Source: Allomuricauda sp. (GTDB lineage: Bacteria > Bacteroidota > Bacteroidia > Flavobacteriales > Flavobacteriaceae). From it: a DNA stretch of 64,000 bases. This document shows positions 26,022 to 35,803 of this stretch, in pieces (position 1 is the stretch's first letter; every line of letters starts with the position of its first letter). A program made the translations under genes and the position numbers. Location: positions 176,252 to 240,251 of the forward strand of contig NZ_JANQLX010000014.1 in NCBI RefSeq assembly GCF_028280385.1. The letters are read 5' to 3'. The notes under the pieces are model-generated. The model ran no database searches, was not told the DNA's origin, and worked only from the letters and a program-made list of their open reading frames with translations.

Positions 26022-27587
26022 ATGTTGGCCACCTATTTAGGCTTTTTTGGATTCACGCTCTTCGTGATCTTGTATACCACATACAGGTTGCGGAAAGATA
26101 GTTTTAAGTCTGCCAAAGGATATTTTCTGGCGGGCAAAAGCCTTACGGGTCCCATCATTGCAGGATCTATGATCCTTACCAATATTTCCACCGAGCATTT
26201 GATTGGAATGAACGGCAGTTCCTATAAAAATGGGATCATTGTAATTGCATGGGAAGTCACTTCGGCCATTGCCCTGGTCATTGCGGCCATTTTCTTTATC
26301 CCCAAGTTCATTAAAATGGGATTGGCCACCATTCCCCAATTCTTGGAAGAGCGTTATGATGGGCTCACCAGGTCCATAGTGGCATTTCTGTTGATGCTTT
26401 CATTTGTGATAACGCTGCTGCCCATTGTTCTGTATTCCGGTGCGATCAATATTGAAAGTGTATTCGATTTTTCTGAAATGTTTGGCATTGGGAAGGATAG
26501 GGCCATGCTCTTTACCGTCTTTGTTATTGGGGTCATCGGTTCCATGTATGCCATTTTTGGAGGACTCAAGGCCGTTGCATATTCAGATAGTCTCAATGGC
26601 ATTGGGTTATTGCTGGGAGGATTGCTCATTCCAGCTATTGCCCTATTTCAAATTGGCGATGGAAGCATTTTGACCGGTTTGGGAACCGTCTATGATTTCG
26701 CTCCAGATAAATTCGATATCATTGGTAGTGAGGATTCTGTGATGCCATTTTCCACACTTTTCACGGGCCTGATGATTAATCAACTGTATTTCTGGGGAAT
26801 GAATCAGGCAATCATCCAAAGAGCATTTGGCGCCAAAAATCTGGTGGAGGCCCAGAAGGGGCTTATTTACACTGGTATTTTAAAGTTGTTCGTGCCTTTG
26901 ATCATTGTATTGCCCGGCTTGATCGCCTACTACTATTTCCAAGATCAATATATGGATACCCCGGACCTGATCTATCCCCTTTTGGTTAAGAAGGTATTAC
27001 CCACTTATTTGTTCGGATTTTTTGCTGCAGTGGTTTTAGGGGCCGTACTAAGCACGTTTAATAGTGTTCTAAATTCCGCCAGCACCATATTTTGTTACGA
27101 TATCTATCAAAAATTGATCAATAAGGAGGTTTCGGAAGCCAAAATGGTTCGCTATGGTAAGATTACTTCCGTGGTACTTGCGGTTTTTGCCATTGGTTTT
27201 GCCCCCTTGGTGGCCTATGCTCCGGATGGCCTGTACTTTTTACTTCAAGAACTCAATGGAATCTTCTTTATCCCAATTTCCTCGGTAATCATCGCGGGAA
27301 TATTTTTTAAGAACATCAACAAAACAGGGGCCAAGGCCGGACTGTTCTTCGGCTTTACCTTCTATATTTTGACCACTTTTGTTTTAGATGTTGATATACA
27401 TTTTGTCCACCTATGGGGGATAGAGTTTGTATTGAATTTTATCATCATGTACCTCGTATCCAAAATGTATCCTGAAGCACCCTACGTGGAAAGAACGGGT
27501 GTGGATGAGAAAAAATGGTCGCTGGTAAATGTTTTTGGAGTGATACTAACCGTGGTCACCATTCTAATCTATGTGCTATTATCCTAA
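26022..27587 (+). CDS. Sodium:solute symporter (SSS family), probable inositol or uronate transporter
   Basis: A 521-residue membrane protein with about 14 hydrophobic segments. SSS features include the N-terminal GYFLAGKSLTGPIIAGSMILTNISTEHLIG, where the sodium-site segment and conserved Gly lie, and the sequence ERYDGLTRSIVAF-type loop after TM3. It is of SglT-like type, which includes hexose and myo-inositol carriers. It follows the inositol oxygenase by 26 bp and precedes uxaC by 3 bp, so myo-inositol or glucuronate is the likely cargo; the sequence alone does not decide between them. Confidence 0.85.
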   Translation: MLATYLGFFGFTLFVILYTTYRLRKDSFKSAKGYFLAGKSLTGPIIAGSMILTNISTEHLIGMNGSSYKNGIIVIAWEVTSAIALVIAAIFFIPKFIKMGLATIPQFLEERYDGLTRSIVAFLLMLSFVITLLPIVLYSGAINIESVFDFSEMFGIGKDRAMLFTVFVIGVIGSMYAIFGGLKAVAYSDSLNGIGLLLGGLLIPAIALFQIGDGSILTGLGTVYDFAPDKFDIIGSEDSVMPFSTLFTGLMINQLYFWGMNQAIIQRAFGAKNLVEAQKGLIYTGILKLFVPLIIVLPGLIAYYYFQDQYMDTPDLIYPLLVKKVLPTYLFGFFAAVVLGAVLSTFNSVLNSASTIFCYDIYQKLINKEVSEAKMVRYGKITSVVLAVFAIGFAPLVAYAPDGLYFLLQELNGIFFIPISSVIIAGIFFKNINKTGAKAGLFFGFTFYILTTFVLDVDIHFVHLWGIEFVLNFIIMYLVSKMYPEAPYVERTGVDEKKWSLVNVFGVILTVVTILIYVLLS

Positions 27588-27590
27588 TCC

Positions 27591-29045
27591 ATGAAAGCCA
27601 ATTCAACACAGACAGGACATTACGGGACAACGGCAAAGCCGTTTATGGGAGCGCATTTTTTGTTGGATAATGACTTTGCAAAGGAGTTGTACCACGACTA
27701 TGCAAAGGATATGCCCATCCTGGATTATCACAACCATTTAGATCCAGAACAGTTGGCTTCAGACCACACCTTTGAGAATATTACCCAGGCCTGGCTGGCC
27801 AATGATCATTACAAATGGCGGGCTATGCGTGCCTTGGCGGTTGATGAGAAATTTATCACCGGTAATGCAACAGATTACGAAAAGTTTGCACAATGGGCCG
27901 AATGTGTTCCGTATACCGTTCGCAACCCCTTGTACCACTGGACCCATCTGGAACTGCAGCGGTATTTTGGCATTGGGGACCTCTTGGGCAAGGATAACGC
28001 GCAGCAGGTTTACAACTATACGTCCGGTACCTTACAAGAATCGTCACATAGTGCTCTGGGCTTGCTGCAACAGATGAATGTTGAGGTGGTGTGTACTACG
28101 GACGACCCCATAAATGATCTATCTCATCACCAGAATGCCAGGGAGCGGTCCATCCATCCAAGGATGTTTCCAACGTTCCGTCCAGACATGGCCTATGCTG
28201 TGGAAAATGTTGCATCCTATCGGGACTATTTGGAAAAATTGGAAATGGCGACAGGAAGCTCCATTGATTCCTATGCGGATTTGATTGCAGCCTTGAAAGA
28301 GCGAATAGCATATTTTCATAAACATGGGTGCCGTTTGTCCGATCACGGGTTGGCGCAACTCTATTTTTTTGAAAAAGGTTCCTATAATATCGAAAGTCTG
28401 TTCAAGAAAATTCTCAAGGGTCAGGTTTTAGCAGAAGAGGAAATTGAATATTTCAAATTTGAGACCTTGGGGCATCTCTGTAAGGAGTATCATGCCCATG
28501 GATGGGCACAACAATTCCATTTGGGTCCCTTACGCAATACCAATCAACGCATGTTGTCCATCTCAGGTCCTGATGCCGGATTCGATTCCATTGGAGATAA
28601 GCAACAAGCATATCCTATGGCAAGATTTCTCGATGATCTGGACAGTACCGATCAATTGACAAAAACGATTCTTTACAATCTTAATCCGGCCTACAATGAG
28701 GTGTTTGCCACAATGGCCGGTAATTTTAATGATGGTAGTATCAGGGGGAAAATTCAATATGGATCCGGATGGTGGTACCAAGATCAGTTGGATGGCATGG
28801 AGAAACAACTGAATACCCTCTCCAACATGGGAGTGCTAAGTTGCTTTGTTGGTATGCTAACCGATTCCCGAAGCCTTCTGTCATTTCCAAGACATGAGTA
28901 TTTCAGGAGATTGCTTTGCAATCTTTTTGGAAGGGATATAGCCAATGGACTACTACCTGCAGATATACCCCATATGGGCAAGATCATACAGGATATATGT
29001 TATAACAATGCCAAGACCTACTTTGGTTTTCCGGAAAAAGAATAA
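27591..29045 (+). CDS. uxaC: Glucuronate isomerase
   Basis: A 484-residue amidohydrolase-fold isomerase converting D-glucuronate to D-fructuronate (and galacturonate to tagaturonate). UxaC signatures are MPILDYHNHLDPEQLASD near 41-58, VVCTTDDPIND near 165-175, FPTFRPD, and the C-terminal ILNLNPAYNE-like and YGSGWWYQDQ segments, followed by LSCFVGMLTDSRSLLSF-type strand. Length fits. The product is the substrate of the SDR UxuB at the start of the operon. Genes follow with 3-bp spacings. Confidence 0.95.
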   Translation: MKANSTQTGHYGTTAKPFMGAHFLLDNDFAKELYHDYAKDMPILDYHNHLDPEQLASDHTFENITQAWLANDHYKWRAMRALAVDEKFITGNATDYEKFAQWAECVPYTVRNPLYHWTHLELQRYFGIGDLLGKDNAQQVYNYTSGTLQESSHSALGLLQQMNVEVVCTTDDPINDLSHHQNARERSIHPRMFPTFRPDMAYAVENVASYRDYLEKLEMATGSSIDSYADLIAALKERIAYFHKHGCRLSDHGLAQLYFFEKGSYNIESLFKKILKGQVLAEEEIEYFKFETLGHLCKEYHAHGWAQQFHLGPLRNTNQRMLSISGPDAGFDSIGDKQQAYPMARFLDDLDSTDQLTKTILYNLNPAYNEVFATMAGNFNDGSIRGKIQYGSGWWYQDQLDGMEKQLNTLSNMGVLSCFVGMLTDSRSLLSFPRHEYFRRLLCNLFGRDIANGLLPADIPHMGKIIQDICYNNAKTYFGFPEKE

Positions 29046-29048
29046 GTC

Positions 29049-30089
29049 ATGATAAGCGCGAATAGGACACATAAAGGTGAGCGACTGTGTAAAAACCATA
29101 GGGTGACAAAACCTGCATGGATGGCCCGTTGGATGGCTTATGGCTTCCTTTTTATGGCCCTAGGATGCAATCAACAACAAGAGGTGAAGACCATAAAATT
29201 GGCGCATGGTTTGGATGTCAATCATTCCGTCCACAAGGCCATGGTAAAAATGGGAGAGGACCTTGCCCAACGTTCCAATGGGAAATTGACAGTGGAAATT
29301 TATCCGAATCAACAGTTGGGCACCGAAAGACAGATTATGGAATTGCTCCAGATCGGGAGCTTGGATATGACAAAGGTTTCTGCCGCCACCCTGGAGAATT
29401 TTGCGCCGAAGACCAGGGTCTTGGGGTTGCCTTATTTGTTCAGGGACCGTGAACATTCCTTTAGGGTCTTTGATGGGCCTATAGGACAAGAACTCTTGGA
29501 TGATGGAAAAAAATACTGGCTTAAAGGGCTTGGATTTTATGACGCGGGAAGTCGTAGTTTTTACACCAAGGAAAGACCAGTGGAACATCCCGACGACCTT
29601 CAGGGGCAAAAAATAAGGGTGATGCCCAGTGTAACGGCCATGGAAATGGTAAGGGGTTTTGGGGGGTCGCCAACACCTATTTCTTGGGGCGAACTTTATA
29701 CCTCATTACAACAAGGAGTGGTGGATGGAGCAGAGAACAATCCCCCTAGTTTTTACCTCTCCAAACACTACGAGATATGTAAATATTATTCCCTGAACGA
29801 ACACACCTTTTCTCCAGATGTGGTGATAGTGGGCACCCATTTTTGGAACGGGCTTACCGAGGAAGAACAGACGTGGCTCCAGCAGGCTGTGGATACTTCG
29901 GTCAAATACCAACGGGAATTATGGGCGCAAGCCGAAGCTGAAGCCTTGGCTGCCATCCAAAAATATGGGGTACAGATCATCAAACCCAACAAGGAACCCT
30001 TTTCAAAAATGACGGATAGGGTGTACGATAAATACCAAAGCGATAAGGAATTGTATGGGTTAATTCAAAGAATTAGAGCAGTTAATTAA
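29049..30089 (+). CDS. TRAP transporter substrate-binding protein (DctP family)
   Basis: A 346-residue periplasmic binding protein. The mature part has DctP landmarks: EIYPNQQLGTERQIMELLQIGSLD, GLPYLFRDREHSFRVFDG, then GQKIRVMPS with the conserved carboxylate-binding Arg, and GVVDGAENNPPSF. The lipoprotein signal FLFMALGCNQ is preceded by a long basic tail from Met1; starts at GTG 29103 or ATG 29121 would give a normal signal length, so the true start is uncertain. Uronate-binding TRAP receptors are common in this subfamily, and the operon supports glucuronate or a glucuronoside as ligand. Confidence 0.88.
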   Translation: MISANRTHKGERLCKNHRVTKPAWMARWMAYGFLFMALGCNQQQEVKTIKLAHGLDVNHSVHKAMVKMGEDLAQRSNGKLTVEIYPNQQLGTERQIMELLQIGSLDMTKVSAATLENFAPKTRVLGLPYLFRDREHSFRVFDGPIGQELLDDGKKYWLKGLGFYDAGSRSFYTKERPVEHPDDLQGQKIRVMPSVTAMEMVRGFGGSPTPISWGELYTSLQQGVVDGAENNPPSFYLSKHYEICKYYSLNEHTFSPDVVIVGTHFWNGLTEEEQTWLQQAVDTSVKYQRELWAQAEAEALAAIQKYGVQIIKPNKEPFSKMTDRVYDKYQSDKELYGLIQRIRAVN

Positions 30090-30090
30090 G

Positions 30091-30555
30091 ATGGAAGCAA
30101 GAAACAGAATAGATAAAATCTTGAGCAGTACCCTTGTGGTAATTATGTCTGCCATGGTCTTGAACGTGTTGTGGCAGGTATTTACCCGATTTGTTGTGGG
30201 CGATCCAAGTTCCTTTACTGATGAGTTGGCAAGATATCTAATGATATGGGCTGGAATCTTGGGCGCTGCCTATGCGGCAGGAAAAGATATGCATGTGGCC
30301 ATTGATGTCTTACCACAAAAACTTAACGAAGCTGCTCAGCGTAGACTATCCATTTTGGTAAAAGTGTTGGTAGCCCTGTTTGCGCTGTTTGCCATGGTGA
30401 TCGGGGGCAGCCGATTGGTCTATATTACTTACGTTTTGGACCAGCTATCCCCAGCATTGCAATTGCCACTCGCCTATGTGTATTTGGTAATCCCAATTAG
30501 CGGGCTGCTCATTATGTACTATAAACTAACCGACATTCTAAATCCCAGGTTCTGA
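30091..30555 (+). CDS. TRAP transporter small permease (DctQ family)
   Basis: A 154-residue membrane protein with four hydrophobic segments at about 12-32, 48-65, 88-108 and 128-148, the DctQ layout. The conserved segment FTDELARYLMIWAGILGAAYAAGKDMHVAID matches the family. It forms a complex with the DctM protein, driven by the sodium gradient. The stop codon overlaps the next start by one base (TGATG), giving coupled translation. Confidence 0.92.
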   Translation: MEARNRIDKILSSTLVVIMSAMVLNVLWQVFTRFVVGDPSSFTDELARYLMIWAGILGAAYAAGKDMHVAIDVLPQKLNEAAQRRLSILVKVLVALFALFAMVIGGSRLVYITYVLDQLSPALQLPLAYVYLVIPISGLLIMYYKLTDILNPRF

Positions 30556-31859
30556 TGGAGTATATTCCAATTTTAGTTTTGGTTTTTAGTTTTATTGGTC
30601 TGTTGGCCATTGGAACACCCGTAGCGTGGAGTATTTCCATCTCCGCCCTATTGACCATGCTGGTTAGCATTCCCATGTTGCCGGCTACAACCACCATTGC
30701 CCAGCGCATGGGGGCAGGATTGGATAGCTTTGCACTTTTGGCCATTCCATTTTTTATACTGGCGGGCAATTTAATGAACAAAGGAGGTATGGCCCATAGG
30801 TTGATCGCCTTTGCCAAGACCTTGGTGGGGACCTTGCCTGGTGGGTTGGCATTGATCAATATTGTTGCCGCTATGTTCATGGGTGCCATTGCAGGTTCCG
30901 CTATGGCCTCAGCCTCGGCCATGGGCAGTATTTTGGGGCCGGAAATGGAAAAGGAGGGCTATTCCAAGGAATTTGGCGCAGCGGTCAATATTACTTCTGC
31001 TACCACAGGGTTGGTAATTCCACCCAGCAATATTCTTATCGTTTACTCCTTGGCCAGTGGAGGTGTTTCCATTGCAGCTCTGTTTTTGGCGGGTTATATA
31101 CCAGGAGTGTTGACTGGACTTTTCTTAATGGTCGTGGCCATGGTGTGGGCCAAAAGAAAAGGCTATGTTGGCAAGGACCACAAAGGAAGGACGAGCTTTG
31201 CTGAAGTGGTAAGGACCTTTATAAGTGCATTTCCGAGCCTTTTGCTGTTATTCATAGTTATTGGAGGAATCGTTGGAGGGGTTTTTACCGCCACCGAAGC
31301 TTCTGCCATTGCCGTACTATACTCCCTTGTACTTGGGTTTATTTACAGAGAGATTTCGGTAAGGAACTTACCTAACATTTTATTGGATTCGTCCTGTACA
31401 ACTGCCATTGTAATGCTGTTGATTGCAGCATCCATTGGAATGTCATGGGCCATGTCCTATGAAAATATTCCGCAGGCCACAAGTGATGTTCTTTTAGGTA
31501 TTAGCGATAACAAATTTGTGATCTTATTGGTGATCAATGTCATCCTCCTATTTGTGGGCATTTTTATGGATATGACCCCAGCGGTACTCATTTTTACCCC
31601 CATCTTTTTGCCTGTGGTCACCAAACTGGGCATAGATCCCGTGCATTTTGGGATTATTATGGTCCTCAACCTTTGTATTGGACTGTGCACGCCCCCGGTG
31701 GGTTCCGTTTTGTTTGTAGGTGTGGGGGTGGCAAAGACCTCCATCCAAAAGGTGATAAAACCCTTGGTGCCGTTGTTTTTGGCGATGGTTTTGGCACTAT
31801 TCTTAATTACATACATTCCGCAGCTAGCACTTTGGCTGCCTAAATTGTTCGATTTATAA
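30555..31859 (+). CDS. TRAP transporter large permease (DctM family)
   Basis: A 434-residue membrane protein with about 12 hydrophobic segments. Family motifs include AIPFFILAGNLMNKGGMAHRL near 60-80, GAIAGSAMASASAMGSI, the conserved TSATTGLVIPPSNILIVYS with helical-hairpin break, and VLNLCIGLCTPPVGSVLFVG near 374-393. It is the transport channel of the DctPQM complex. It ends 22 bp before the DUF1080 gene, keeping it in the same operon. Confidence 0.93.
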   Translation: MEYIPILVLVFSFIGLLAIGTPVAWSISISALLTMLVSIPMLPATTTIAQRMGAGLDSFALLAIPFFILAGNLMNKGGMAHRLIAFAKTLVGTLPGGLALINIVAAMFMGAIAGSAMASASAMGSILGPEMEKEGYSKEFGAAVNITSATTGLVIPPSNILIVYSLASGGVSIAALFLAGYIPGVLTGLFLMVVAMVWAKRKGYVGKDHKGRTSFAEVVRTFISAFPSLLLLFIVIGGIVGGVFTATEASAIAVLYSLVLGFIYREISVRNLPNILLDSSCTTAIVMLLIAASIGMSWAMSYENIPQATSDVLLGISDNKFVILLVINVILLFVGIFMDMTPAVLIFTPIFLPVVTKLGIDPVHFGIIMVLNLCIGLCTPPVGSVLFVGVGVAKTSIQKVIKPLVPLFLAMVLALFLITYIPQLALWLPKLFDL

Positions 31860-31881
31860 AACCAATGATTAACTAAATGAT

Positions 31882-33261
31882 ATGAGAATGAAGAAAAAAA
31901 CAAATCAATTTTATCTGGGCCTCATTCTGACCCTGTTTTTGGTTTCATGCGGATCATCCCCAAAAGATGATACCCCCTGGGAACCCCTATTTGATGGCAC
32001 CACACTAAACGGATGGTCCACCAAGGGCGGTGACGCCACCTACAAAGTAGAGGATGGAGCCATTGTGGGGACTACCGTGCACAACACCCCGAATACCTTT
32101 TTGACCACGGATAAAATGTATGGGGATTTTATACTCGAATTGGAGTATTTGGTGGACCCAAGCATGAATTCAGGGATACAAATACGCAGCAACAGTTTCC
32201 CCTATTACAGAAATGGGCAGGTTCATGGCTATCAGGTGGAGATAGATCCATCAGATAGGGCATGGAGTGCCGGAATCTACGAAGAAGGTAGAAGGGGCTG
32301 GTTAAATCCTTTGAAGGACAATCCGCCTGCACAAAAGGCCTTCAAGCAAAATGAATGGAACCATTACCGTATAGAAGCAATCGCCGATACAATCAAAACA
32401 TGGGTCAATGGCGTACCTGCGGCCTATCTAATCGATGACAAGACGGCGAGCGGATTCATCGGATTACAGGTGCATAGCATAGGAAAAGACCAACAGGAAG
32501 GAACGCTTATTAAATGGAAGAATATTCGAATCCTTACCAGCGACTTGGACAAATATTCCAAAGCAACCACAATTGAACCTATTCTGACCAAAAATAAACT
32601 CACCCATGTAGAGAAAGAACAAGGTTGGAAAATGTTATGGGATGGTGAAACCACTACAGGCTGGAGAGGTGCCAAATTGGACCATTTTCCTGAACAGGGT
32701 TGGGTCATCGAAAACGGTGAGCTTACCGTACTTTCAACAGGTGGAGGCGAATCCGAAGCCGGTGGCGACATTGTAACCACAGAAAAATATGGGGATTTTG
32801 AACTTCAGCTGGATTTTAAAATTACCGAAGGAGCAAACAGCGGAATCAAATACTATGTGGATACAGAATTGAACCAAGGTGCCGGATCCTCAATTGGACT
32901 TGAGTTCCAGATTTTGGACGATGCCAAGCATCCAGATGCCAAAAAAGGGAATCATGAGGGCAGTAGAACGGTTGCCTCCCTGTATGATTTGATAAAAGCC
33001 AGCGAGGACAAGCACATGAACCCCATCGGTGAGTGGAACCATGCGCGAATTGTATCCAAGGAAGGGCATGTGGAACACTATCTCAACCGGAACAAGGTCC
33101 TTGAATTTGATCGGGGTACCGAGGCGTACAGAAAACTTGTTGCCGAAAGCAAATACAAAGTATGGCCAAATTTTGGAGAAGCAGAAAGAGGACATATCCT
33201 ACTCCAAGACCATGGGGATAGGGTGTCTTTTCAGAACATAAAAATCAAACCTTTAAATTAA
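31882..33261 (+). CDS. Two-domain DUF1080 (3-keto-glycoside hydrolase type) lipoprotein
   Basis: A 459-residue lipoprotein with signal LILTLFLVSCGSS and Asp-rich linker. It contains two DUF1080 (PF06439) jelly-roll modules. The first, about 33-215, begins WEPLFDGTTLNGWS and contains LEYLVDPSMNSGIQIRS. The second, about 245-457, begins WKMLWDGETTTGWRG and contains LDFKITEGANSGIKYYV. Members of this family have been linked to cleavage of 3-keto-glycosides made by Gfo/Idh/MocA oxidoreductases. Two such oxidoreductases follow directly (5- and 3-bp gaps), which supports this role. Location is periplasmic or outer-membrane. The glycoside is unknown; a glucuronoside or inositol glycoside would suit the operon. 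Confidence 0.82.
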   Translation: MRMKKKTNQFYLGLILTLFLVSCGSSPKDDTPWEPLFDGTTLNGWSTKGGDATYKVEDGAIVGTTVHNTPNTFLTTDKMYGDFILELEYLVDPSMNSGIQIRSNSFPYYRNGQVHGYQVEIDPSDRAWSAGIYEEGRRGWLNPLKDNPPAQKAFKQNEWNHYRIEAIADTIKTWVNGVPAAYLIDDKTASGFIGLQVHSIGKDQQEGTLIKWKNIRILTSDLDKYSKATTIEPILTKNKLTHVEKEQGWKMLWDGETTTGWRGAKLDHFPEQGWVIENGELTVLSTGGGESEAGGDIVTTEKYGDFELQLDFKITEGANSGIKYYVDTELNQGAGSSIGLEFQILDDAKHPDAKKGNHEGSRTVASLYDLIKASEDKHMNPIGEWNHARIVSKEGHVEHYLNRNKVLEFDRGTEAYRKLVAESKYKVWPNFGEAERGHILLQDHGDRVSFQNIKIKPLN

Positions 33262-33266
33262 TTGGG

Positions 33267-34598
33267 ATGGGAACAAGAAGAAATTTCATAAAACAGGGCA
33301 CTGCCGGAGCGGCCGGCCTTACCATTGGAGGCATATTACTGCCCAATACAGGGTTTTCGAGCATTTTAGGTGCCAATGACAGGCTTGGAGTTGCCGTGGT
33401 TGGGGTGCGCAGTAGGGCCAAGGCCCATATCATTGCCATCCATCAGGATAAGAATGCAAAAATCCTCTACAATTGTGACGTTGATGATACCATCATAGAA
33501 GAACACAATACCTGGTGCCAGAAGAATATTGGCTATGTGCCCAAGGTAGAAAAGGATTTCCGTAAGATTTTGGAAGACAAGGAAGTGGATGCCATATTCA
33601 TCGCCACCCCAGAACATTGGCATGCCCCTATGGCCATCATGGCCATGCAGGCAGGCAAACACGTTTATGTGGAAAAGCCCTGTAGTCATAATCCGCATGA
33701 AAATGATCTATTGGTGGCAGCCCAGAACAAGTATGGCAAAAAAGTTCAAATGGGGAACCAGCAGCGATCGGCAAGTACGTCTGCCAAAGCGGTTCAAGAA
33801 ATCAAAAACGGGATCATTGGAGAGGTGTACAAGGCGGAAGCCTACTATAACAACAACCGTAAATCCATAGGAATCGGTAAAAAAGTGGCTGTTCCAAATA
33901 CATTGGACTGGGAACTTTGGCAAGGTCCCGCCCCGCATGAAGATTATCGGGACAATGTGCATCCTTATAATTGGCATTGGTTCCGTACTTGGGGAACTGG
34001 TGAAATTCATAATAACGGTACCCATGAAATTGATATCTGCCGATGGGCCCTGGGGGTAGATCTACCAAAATCCGTTACTTCCTTTGGAGGCAAGTACACT
34101 TATCAGGATGATTGGGAATTTGTGGACAACCAACAAGTGACCTACACCTTTCCCGATGGGAAGTTCATTACATGGAATGGTCATAGTAGGGGGCTCATGA
34201 AACCAGACCGACCGGGAAGGGGAGCCACTATCTACGGTAGCAGGGGAAGTATCCAGTTGGACAGGAATTTCTACAAATTATTTGATTTGGCGGGCAATCC
34301 GATTAAATTAGAGTTTGAAAACGACCAGAGTGCCACAACGGACACGCAGGGTATTGGTGGTTTGGACGTGTATCATGTGCGAAACTTTTTCAATGCCATT
34401 CGAAAGGATGAATCCTTGAATTCTGACATTAATGATGCAAGTATTTCCACCATGTTGTGCCATTTGGGAAATATGGCCCAAGATGCAGGGCATGCTCTGG
34501 AAATTGATCCGAAAACCGGTAAAGTGCTCAACAACGATGCAATCATGAAGAAGAGCTGGAAACGAGAATATGCCAAAGGTTGGGAGCCTAAATTATAG
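33267..34598 (+). CDS. Exported Gfo/Idh/MocA family oxidoreductase (Tat signal)
   Basis: A 443-residue NAD(P)-dependent oxidoreductase. Residues 1-30 are a twin-arginine signal: RRNFIKQGTAGAAGLTIGG. The dinucleotide fold starts at GVAVVGVRSRAKAH, and the catalytic EKP is in HVYVEKPCSHN at about 132-137. A conserved His/Asp set appears in GTGEIHNNGTHEIDICRWALG. Tat export suggests that it folds in the cytoplasm with bound cofactor before transfer. It probably oxidises or reduces a sugar ring position (3-keto chemistry) together with the neighbouring DUF1080 protein; substrate unproven. The next gene encodes a related enzyme 3 bp downstream. Confidence 0.85.
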   Translation: MGTRRNFIKQGTAGAAGLTIGGILLPNTGFSSILGANDRLGVAVVGVRSRAKAHIIAIHQDKNAKILYNCDVDDTIIEEHNTWCQKNIGYVPKVEKDFRKILEDKEVDAIFIATPEHWHAPMAIMAMQAGKHVYVEKPCSHNPHENDLLVAAQNKYGKKVQMGNQQRSASTSAKAVQEIKNGIIGEVYKAEAYYNNNRKSIGIGKKVAVPNTLDWELWQGPAPHEDYRDNVHPYNWHWFRTWGTGEIHNNGTHEIDICRWALGVDLPKSVTSFGGKYTYQDDWEFVDNQQVTYTFPDGKFITWNGHSRGLMKPDRPGRGATIYGSRGSIQLDRNFYKLFDLAGNPIKLEFENDQSATTDTQGIGGLDVYHVRNFFNAIRKDESLNSDINDASISTMLCHLGNMAQDAGHALEIDPKTGKVLNNDAIMKKSWKREYAKGWEPKL

Positions 34599-34601
34599 CG
34601 A

Positions 34602-35780
34602 ATGAAACGAAGGGATTTTGTAGCAAGTACGGGAATGGCGGTAGCGGGATTGTCCGTTGCCAGTGCTGGTTTGGTATATCCATCCAAAAACAACTCCATC
34701 AACATCGGGGTTATTGGGACGGGTGATCGCGGCAGTGGCCTTATCCCAATTATCAATAGCATAGATGAGTTGAATGTTACCGCATGTTGTGACGTCCTTC
34801 CTTTCCGGTTGAAAAGGGGAATGGATAAAGCCGAAAATGCCGAAGCTTACAAAGATTATAGAAAGCTTTTGGATAACAAGGATGTTGATGCCGTCCTCAT
34901 TGCAACTCCCTTCAGTATGCATGGCCAAATGGCTTTGGATGCTTTGGATGCTGGAAAACACGTGTACTGTGAAAAAACCATGGCCAAAGGGTACGATGAC
35001 ATAAAAAAGTTGGTCCAAAAGGCATCTGGGTCCAAAAGTGTATTCCAGACCGGTCACCAATATCACAGTTCAAGGTTGTACAGCCATGTTGTAGATCTGA
35101 TCAAGGATGGTAAGATTGGAAAAATCGCTGCCATAGAATGTCAATGGAACAGAAATGGCAACTGGCGCAGACCAGTACCAAGCCCTGAATATGAACGGGC
35201 CATCAATTGGAGGATGTACAAGGAATTTTCCGGAGGATTATTGGCTGAACTTTGTTCCCATCAATTGGATTTTGCCAATTGGGCCTTGGATGCGGTACCA
35301 ATTAAAGTGGTGGGCGATGGTGGTATCAATTATTGGAAGGACGGTAGGGAAACCTATGACAACGTCCACATGATCTATACCTATCCCAATGGAGTGAGGG
35401 CAAAATTTACATGCCTGACAAGCAATTCCAAGGACGACTACAGAATTAAGATTTTTGGGGATCAAGGAACCATTACCGTGGATTACACAAAAGCATGGTT
35501 TTTTCCCGAGAAAAAGGATGGCGGTCGCCAATTGGGTGAAGTGGATGGTGTTTCAGGAGCCACGGTAAAATGGGATCAAGATAAAGGAAGTCCTATTGAA
35601 GTGGAGCATCTGGACCCAAGCAAACAGGCGTTGCTTGATTTCAGGGACAATATCCGTGACCATAAAATGCCAGAATCCAATGTGATGACAGGAGCCAAGG
35701 CCGCAATCTGTGTCCAAATGGGACTGGATGCCCTTTACAATCAAAAAATAGTGGATTGGAAAGCTGAAGTGCTTGCCTAA
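34602..35780 (+). CDS. Exported Gfo/Idh/MocA family oxidoreductase (Tat-like signal), second copy
   Basis: A 392-residue protein with the N-terminus MKRRDFVASTGMAVAGLSVASAG, a Tat-like signal with RR-D-F. The nucleotide fold is INIGVIGTGDRGSG. The catalytic-lysine motif is HVYCEKTMAK, with Thr where most members have Pro. The C-terminal part has ELCSHQLDFANWALDA, in which His and Asp are likely active-site residues. It is the last gene of the operon and is followed by a terminator hairpin. The two oxidoreductases differ clearly in sequence, so they may act on different substrates or in opposite directions. Confidence 0.85.
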   Translation: MKRRDFVASTGMAVAGLSVASAGLVYPSKNNSINIGVIGTGDRGSGLIPIINSIDELNVTACCDVLPFRLKRGMDKAENAEAYKDYRKLLDNKDVDAVLIATPFSMHGQMALDALDAGKHVYCEKTMAKGYDDIKKLVQKASGSKSVFQTGHQYHSSRLYSHVVDLIKDGKIGKIAAIECQWNRNGNWRRPVPSPEYERAINWRMYKEFSGGLLAELCSHQLDFANWALDAVPIKVVGDGGINYWKDGRETYDNVHMIYTYPNGVRAKFTCLTSNSKDDYRIKIFGDQGTITVDYTKAWFFPEKKDGGRQLGEVDGVSGATVKWDQDKGSPIEVEHLDPSKQALLDFRDNIRDHKMPESNVMTGAKAAICVQMGLDALYNQKIVDWKAEVLA

Positions 35781-35803
35781 ATGTTAGTCTAAAAATGAAC
35801 AAG

